A DNA stretch of 9,317 nt from Halieaceae bacterium (GTDB lineage Bacteria > Pseudomonadota > Gammaproteobacteria > Pseudomonadales > Halieaceae), in assembly GCA_018666055.1 (NCBI GenBank), contig JABJAS010000236.1, forward strand, positions 1-9,317, in the 5' to 3' direction. The notes beneath the pieces were generated by a model, which was not told the DNA's origin, ran no database searches, and was given only the letters and a program-made list of their open reading frames with translations. Position numbers and translations under genes: made by a program. Shown here piece after piece: positions 5,487 to 9,317 of this stretch; positions within the stretch are counted from its first letter, which is position 1, and each line of letters opens with the position of its first letter.

Positions 5487-8447
5487 CTACTCACTGTCGC
5501 TGTCCACAGGGTGCAGTGAGCCGTCCATCCGCAGCTTGCTGCGATATTTCTGGCCACGTCCCTTGACCTTGACCGGTGATCCACCGTCCTTGACATCACG
5601 AAGACTGGCCTCAGCCTCCAGTGCCTTGGTCCTGGACTCAGCTGCCGCGAGCTTGGCCTCAAGGGCCTCCTGGCGAGCGGCGCGCAACTCCTCAGCCTGA
5701 CTAGACTGACTGTAAGTCGACGCTTCGCTGCCGAACACAATGCTCTCCGCATCGTCGTCGCTGTCTGACGCAGCTGCTGCTGCGGCATTTGCCTTGGCGT
5801 GGCGTGAGCCGCCGCCACCTTTCTTGAATCCGCCACCGCCACCAGACATGCGTTCACGCATCTCCGGAGTGGCTTTAGACCGATCCTGCTCCCTCACCCC
5901 GGGCATGTAGCCGTCGGGGTACACGACAGACTTCTTGTCGCTAGACATTCGGCTGTCGCATGACTCGCAGTGCATCCATGCAGCAAGCCCTTTTGACTTC
6001 CCGCGATCGATCGCGCGAGTGTCACTCCACTTCTGTTTGTCGACGACGAGCGCGTAGCGCTCCTTTGTCAGACACTTGTTACACGACTGGTTGTCGCATA
6101 CTCGTTGGCCCTTGTCGTCGTAGGAAGCACCCTGAGGCTTCCACATTTTCCAGCCGGCAGGCAGCTTGCTGCCGCCCTTGCCACCGCCTGATTTCCCATT
6201 GCCTTTTCCGCCTCCGCCACCGCCGGAGTTGGTGGTGAAGTTCGCGACATACTTCTCGACGTCCTTCGGAGCGTCGATGACGTCCCAGTGATCAGCGTTG
6301 TACGCGACCACGGAGTACGCGAAGCTTTGCGCGCGTGCTACCGCCAGAGCTCTTTGCTCCTTCTGGTGCTTTCCTTCCTTGAGCTTGCGCTCACCGCTTG
6401 TCATTGCTTCGATCAGCTTTGACACGCGTCCAATGAATACGGGGATGTCGTGAATGACATTGCGCTGCCGATCGGCAGGCTCACTTCCGTACTCTTCTGC
6501 CATGCGCTGCGCCACGACGGGGCGGTGCACGTACAGCTTCTCCATGAAGCGGCTGATCGTCATCGCCCATGTCACTTCGACACCGATATCGATTGCAGCC
6601 AGAGTGCCGAGACGTAGTGTCTCGAGACCACCCTTCCAGTTGTTTTGACACAACCAGCCCGCTCCGTTTCGCATGAAATCGTGAGCAGCCTCCCGAGCAG
6701 AGTCTCCGAACCTCTCAAGGCTGAAGATCCACGTCTCGATGACGGCCAGGCCGTCACCCCTCGCGGCATTGTTAATGCGCGAATCCTGCAGGTTGTCACC
6801 GAACAGGTTGCCAGACTTCTCGACTGCAGAGTCTACTGCAGGCTTGAGTTCCTGCTCAAGCAGCGTGTACAGCACGCCGTTGGCTGTCACGAAGTCCTCA
6901 ATGTTGGAGCGAATGCAGTCTCTGCGGTACTCCTCGGGATCGAATCCTCGGTCCCGTTCCTCAAACAGATGTGCAGCCTCCTCGGCTGCTAGCTTTGCCT
7001 TGGCGGCCTTCGCCGCCTTGATTCCCAGTCGTGCTGCGACTGTATCAGAGCTGCCACCCGTAGCAGCAGGTGATGCTGCAGTGCCTCCGTCACCGCCGCC
7101 ATCACTGGGGGGTGCCGAAGGCCGGACGCCAGGGGTACGCAAGTGATCATCACCGCGTGCATTCAGCGTGCCGTCCTCCCAGTACGAGGTCCTGTCCTCG
7201 ATGTCGATGCCACGTGACACGGATGTGCCAGTGTGTTCGTCCCGTGAGGTGTCGATGTCCTCTCCATGGCCGTATTCCTCGAGTTGCTTCCTCGATGGCG
7301 TCGGCCCGAAACCCAGCTCAAACTGCATGCGGTCGAGCCATTGGTCAGTCCCTTCTCCCTCAAATTGAACAAGGTCATTGTTCTTGACGATGTATACGTC
7401 CTTCCCGATCAAGTTGTTGTTGGATAGCAACTTGGACGCGGCGGCAATCGGCCACAGCGTTTTAATGTTAGCCTTCACCAGCAACCCGATTTGTGTTCGA
7501 ATCAGGCCGGCGGTTCTGGAATCCGGATCAGTGTCCATCTTGTCCAGCTTGCTGTCCTTGAGCTTCTTCAGAGCCGTCAGATCAGCGCGGCCGTTCTTGT
7601 TGTCAGCAAGACCGCTGTATTGTCCCAGGATGCCAAGCGCTGCCTCGTCGCGGCGGCGTACATCCGTGTACACCTCATCTGCGATCGACTTGATCATCTC
7701 GTCCAAAGCCTTCTCAAGCTTTGTCTTCCCAGTGAGCACCTCGAGTTGCTCATCATCCAGTTGGTCTGCATTCTGCCATGAGTTCTTGTGGCCTTTACGG
7801 CGCTGTCCTTCACGGGCGACCTTCATTCCAGTTTCCTTCTGACGAGTTGTCCGCACTACCTCATCGGCGGCGAACACGTCACGCATATCAGCGCGGTACT
7901 GCGACATGAGATGCTTAATCAGGTCCTCTTCAGGGCCTGTCCCGGGCTGCTTGACACCAGTCAGGCGTCGTTCCAGCCGCTTGATGGCCGCAATTGCGTC
8001 GTCGACGCGGGCCATGTTCGCGTCATTGACATCTTTGTGCCACAGCGCGACTCGTTCCCCGAGGACAGTGACATACTTGTCCTGCATTCCAATTGCCACG
8101 ATGGCGGAGACATCCGCCGCAGCTTCCTCTGGCTCTACCTTTCCCTGTTTCACAGCCGCCAGGATCGATAACAGACCTGACTTCTGATCGTCCTGCAGTA
8201 CTCCCTCGGCGAGACCGTCGTCGGAGGAGTAGAGGTACTTGACACCTAGCTTCGTTCGAAGAAGCTTCCCTGATTTGCGGAGGCTCTGCTTGAGCTCCAG
8301 CATCTGCGCGTCGGGGCCGCCTGAGCTGGCTGCGCCGACCTTGGCACTACCCGTGCCGATCGATTTGAAGGTGGAGGACAGAGAGTCCTTCACTTCGTTG
8401 ATTCCCTTGCGTGACGACCGGCCGCCTGTCGACGGGGACATCATCAT
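5487..8447 (-). CDS. gag: Gag polyprotein, unusually large (about 986 residues)
   Basis: No strong family match can be read from sequence; the call rests on position before pol, shared frame and composition. The frame is open from 8522, but the first ATG is a run of three at 8447-8439 with a purine at -3, so I start there. The N-terminal half is mostly helical-looking and charged. An Ala-rich helix lies near residues 478-500, a Gly/Lys-rich stretch at 741-761, and a cluster C784-x4-C789-x2-C792 with H826-C827-x2-C830 looks like a zinc ribbon, replacing the usual CX2CX4HX4C knuckle. A second Gly/Lys-rich stretch lies at 868-883, an acidic Ser/Asp patch at 894-902, and a probable coiled coil at 915-955. 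The expected role is particle assembly and RNA packaging. Typical copia Gag is 300-450 residues. The frame ends at TAG (5489-5487), 9 codons before the pol ATG and in the same frame. Confidence 0.82.
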   Translation of the reverse strand: MMMSPSTGGRSSRKGINEVKDSLSSTFKSIGTGSAKVGAASSGGPDAQMLELKQSLRKSGKLLRTKLGVKYLYSSDDGLAEGVLQDDQKSGLLSILAAVKQGKVEPEEAAADVSAIVAIGMQDKYVTVLGERVALWHKDVNDANMARVDDAIAAIKRLERRLTGVKQPGTGPEEDLIKHLMSQYRADMRDVFAADEVVRTTRQKETGMKVAREGQRRKGHKNSWQNADQLDDEQLEVLTGKTKLEKALDEMIKSIADEVYTDVRRRDEAALGILGQYSGLADNKNGRADLTALKKLKDSKLDKMDTDPDSRTAGLIRTQIGLLVKANIKTLWPIAAASKLLSNNNLIGKDVYIVKNNDLVQFEGEGTDQWLDRMQFELGFGPTPSRKQLEEYGHGEDIDTSRDEHTGTSVSRGIDIEDRTSYWEDGTLNARGDDHLRTPGVRPSAPPSDGGGDGGTAASPAATGGSSDTVAARLGIKAAKAAKAKLAAEEAAHLFEERDRGFDPEEYRRDCIRSNIEDFVTANGVLYTLLEQELKPAVDSAVEKSGNLFGDNLQDSRINNAARGDGLAVIETWIFSLERFGDSAREAAHDFMRNGAGWLCQNNWKGGLETLRLGTLAAIDIGVEVTWAMTISRFMEKLYVHRPVVAQRMAEEYGSEPADRQRNVIHDIPVFIGRVSKLIEAMTSGERKLKEGKHQKEQRALAVARAQSFAYSVVAYNADHWDVIDAPKDVEKYVANFTTNSGGGGGGKGNGKSGGGKGGSKLPAGWKMWKPQGASYDDKGQRVCDNQSCNKCLTKERYALVVDKQKWSDTRAIDRGKSKGLAAWMHCESCDSRMSSDKKSVVYPDGYMPGVREQDRSKATPEMRERMSGGGGGFKKGGGGSRHAKANAAAAAASDSDDDAESIVFGSEASTYSQSSQAEELRAARQEALEAKLAAAESRTKALEAEASLRDVKDGGSPVKVKGRGQKYRSKLRMDGSLHPVDSDSE

Positions 8448-8485
8448 CACCGCAGTGACGTCGGTGCTCCTATGCACCTGCAGAC

Positions 8486-9112
8486 CTAGATCTGCTCGCT
8501 GCTGCTGCTCGCCGCTGGCTGCCTAGCCGAGCGACGCTTGAACGCTGGGGCGTTCTTACACAGCTTCTTAAACTTCCTGCCGGGGCTGTCACCGCTAGAG
8601 GGCGGGGACAACTCTGACTCCTCCGCTGCCTGAAAAGCACGGAAGGAGCTGGCGGCAGAACCTACCACAGCAGCTGTGGAGGCTACCACAGCTTTCGGGC
8701 CCGCGGGAGCTTCTCCAACGAAGACTCCAGCGACGGGCGCGCGGCTCTCTGGCCGCTCCACGGACGGCCCGGACGGCCTGGCCTCAACGTAGAAGCCCGG
8801 CTCCGGAACGCCGCGCAGCAACTGACGTTGCCGCTTCTTTTCTCCTGGGGCCGCCTTGCGGCGGGGAGGAACTGGCCTGCGCGCTTGCAGCGGCTGGCAG
8901 CTCCCGAGCCCGAAGCTCCACACGCGGAGAGGCGACGCGCGCGCGCCGTTCTCCTCGACGTCGGCGGACCCCTGCGCGGAGCTGCCTTCGTCTTCCTGCG
9001 GGGGCGGGACTGCGTCCGCACCTCCCTTCTCCTCCTTTCCCGACGCGCCCCGACCGGCCTCACCCGGATTTACGGAACACGCTCTAGCTGCTGACCTACT
9101 GGCCGGCAGCAT
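8486..9112 (-). CDS. Leader ORF: basic, low-complexity protein of unknown function
   Basis: An open frame of 208 codons from the first in-frame ATG (9112) to TAG (8488-8486). It begins just after the primer-binding site and ends 38 bases before the gag ATG, in a different frame. The product is rich in Ala, Pro, Ser, Arg and Gly, with basic clusters (PPRRKAAPGEKKRQRQ; GRKFKKLCKN then FKRRSARQ) that resemble nuclear-localisation or RNA-binding segments. I recognise no domain. The region is GC-rich, where long frames arise by chance, and other frames are also open here (minus 8683-9063, plus 8856-9197). It could be a real accessory protein, an N-terminal extension of Gag joined by splicing or a frameshift, or non-coding leader RNA. 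Confidence 0.4.
   Translation of the reverse strand: MLPASRSAARACSVNPGEAGRGASGKEEKGGADAVPPPQEDEGSSAQGSADVEENGARASPLRVWSFGLGSCQPLQARRPVPPRRKAAPGEKKRQRQLLRGVPEPGFYVEARPSGPSVERPESRAPVAGVFVGEAPAGPKAVVASTAAVVGSAASSFRAFQAAEESELSPPSSGDSPGRKFKKLCKNAPAFKRRSARQPAASSSSEQI
8665..8679. repeat. 15-bp palindrome in the leader
   Basis: Perfect 7-base arms CCACAGC/GCTGTGG around one A. A second CTACCACAGC starts at 8683, so the right arm could also pair with that copy. It is a candidate RNA hairpin or dimerisation motif; chance cannot be excluded. Confidence 0.4.
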
Positions 9113-9124
9113 GCGCCACGAGCG

Positions 9125-9142
9125 CCAGGGCACCGGGCACCA
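9125..9142 (-). promoter_or_regulatory. Probable tRNA primer-binding site
   Basis: Five bases after the 5' LTR the element strand reads TGGTGCCCGGTGCCCTGG. The opening TGG pairs with the CCA end of a tRNA, and the spacing fits copia elements. It does not match the common initiator-methionine site (TGGTATCAGAGC). If all 18 bases paired, tRNA position 61 would be A rather than the near-invariant C, so the true match is probably only the first 12-13 bases. The primer tRNA is not identified. Confidence 0.6.
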
Positions 9143-9147
9143 TAACC

Positions 9148-9317
9148 TGAGAACGCTCCCGCGCTCCTACCTTGCTGGCTACCACGCAACGCATTGACCA
9201 CATAGCAACACCAGCTCCATTAGGGCCGGCTCCACAAACCACAAAACCTACGAGAGCCGAGAAGGCTCCCGTGCTGGCAGACTCAAAATAGACCTGCCTA
9301 ATAATGTTCCCTGATTC
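9148..9317 (-). repeat. 5' LTR (partial, cut by window edge)
   Basis: This is the second copy of the LTR in the same orientation as 90-257. It begins TGAGAACGCTCCCG and runs to the last base of the window; about half of the expected 348 bp is present, the half next to the internal region (U5 and probably R). The promoter half (U3) lies outside. The first 98 bp match the left LTR with one change, while the last 72 bp carry ten substitutions and two indels. Confidence 0.9.
9254..9268. repeat. LTR hairpin GAGCC/GGCTC (right copy)
   Basis: A 5-bp inverted repeat with loop GAGAA, the counterpart of the hairpin at 195-209. Three of the five bases between the arms differ from the left copy while all ten arm bases are kept. 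Confidence 0.45.

Larger units (their letters stand above)
8448..9124 (-). other. 5' leader between primer-binding site and gag
   Basis: About 680 bases of GC-rich sequence ahead of gag, where retroelements keep packaging and dimerisation signals. Apart from the doubtful leader ORF it contains a perfect 15-base palindrome (CCACAGC-A-GCTGTGG, 8665-8679) and a direct repeat CTACCACAGC at 8662-8671 and 8683-8692. A CAG/GTGCAT sequence on the element strand (around 8480-8473) resembles a splice donor, but no matching acceptor was identified. Confidence 0.5.
90..9317 (-). mobile_element. Ty1/copia-type LTR retrotransposon, nearly complete
   Basis: Two directly repeated LTRs enclose a minus-strand leader ORF, gag and pol, with a primer-binding site after the 5' LTR and a purine tract before the 3' LTR. 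The Pol order protease, integrase, RT, RNase H defines the copia type; in Ty3/gypsy elements integrase comes last. The LTR starts are 9058 bp apart and the complete LTR is 348 bp, so the intact element should be about 9.4 kb, against roughly 5 kb for a typical copia element. The extra length comes from a large Gag, a 0.7-kb leader and a long Pol. The right LTR runs off the window, so the outer end and the target-site duplication are not seen. Both major frames are uninterrupted except for the gag amber codon. Confidence 0.95.

Noticed and set aside
5487..5489. Amber codon read as sense (UAG reassigned to Gln, as in ciliates and some green algae)
   Set aside because: A reassigned codon should occur many times in over 2,600 codons, but this is the only TAG in the gag-pol frame, and it sits at the domain boundary.
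8477..8477. GTG at 8477 as gag start, and GTG at 9133 as leader ORF start
   Set aside because: The element is eukaryotic, where GTG starts are rare; ATG codons lie close downstream at 8447 and 9112.
8486..8522. Programmed -1 frameshift from leader ORF to gag
   Set aside because: No X-XXY-YYZ slippery heptamer in the frame overlap; kept only as one possible explanation.
8856..9197. Plus-strand open frame crossing the leader, primer-binding site and LTR edge
   Set aside because: GC-rich sequence, no motif, and it spans unrelated retroelement features.

Overview
The window is almost entirely one long terminal repeat (LTR) retrotransposon of the Ty1/copia type (Pseudoviridae), inserted so that it is transcribed on the minus strand, from right to left. 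Pol has the copia domain order protease, integrase, reverse transcriptase (RT), RNase H. The host is therefore a eukaryote. Moderately GC-rich DNA, a divergent copia Pol and an unusually large Gag suggest an alga or other protist, but this is inference and I cannot name a lineage. No bacterial genes, rRNA, tRNA gene or CRISPR array is visible.

Layout in element order: (1) the 5' LTR occupies 9148-9317 and is cut by the window edge. (2) A probable primer-binding site lies at about 9125-9142. (3) A GC-rich 5' leader follows, carrying an open frame (8486-9112) for a basic, low-complexity protein of doubtful status. (4) gag occupies 5487-8447, about 986 codons, with Gly/Lys-rich segments and a zinc-ribbon-like Cys/His cluster. 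(5) A single in-frame TAG ends gag, followed after 3 nt by an 11-bp stem-loop. (6) pol occupies 486-5459 in the same frame as gag. (7) A short purine tract precedes the 3' LTR, complete at 90-437 with TGAGAA...TTCTCA ends. (8) Bases 1-89 are host flank. With both LTRs whole, the element would be about 9.4 kb, large for copia.

How it would work: LTR-driven RNA is translated to Gag, which packages the RNA. Occasional bypass of the gag amber codon would give Gag-Pol. Protease then releases integrase and RT/RNase H, reverse transcription starts from a tRNA on the primer-binding site, plus-strand synthesis starts at the purine tract, and integrase inserts the cDNA. Both large frames are open over more than 2,600 codons, yet the two LTRs differ at clustered positions.

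Most notable points: the amber/stem-loop gag-pol junction, a Tudor-like module between integrase and RT, HVDD in place of YVDD at the RT active site, a compressed HHCC finger in integrase, a very large Gag with a non-canonical zinc cluster, an extra leader ORF, and mosaic LTR divergence.
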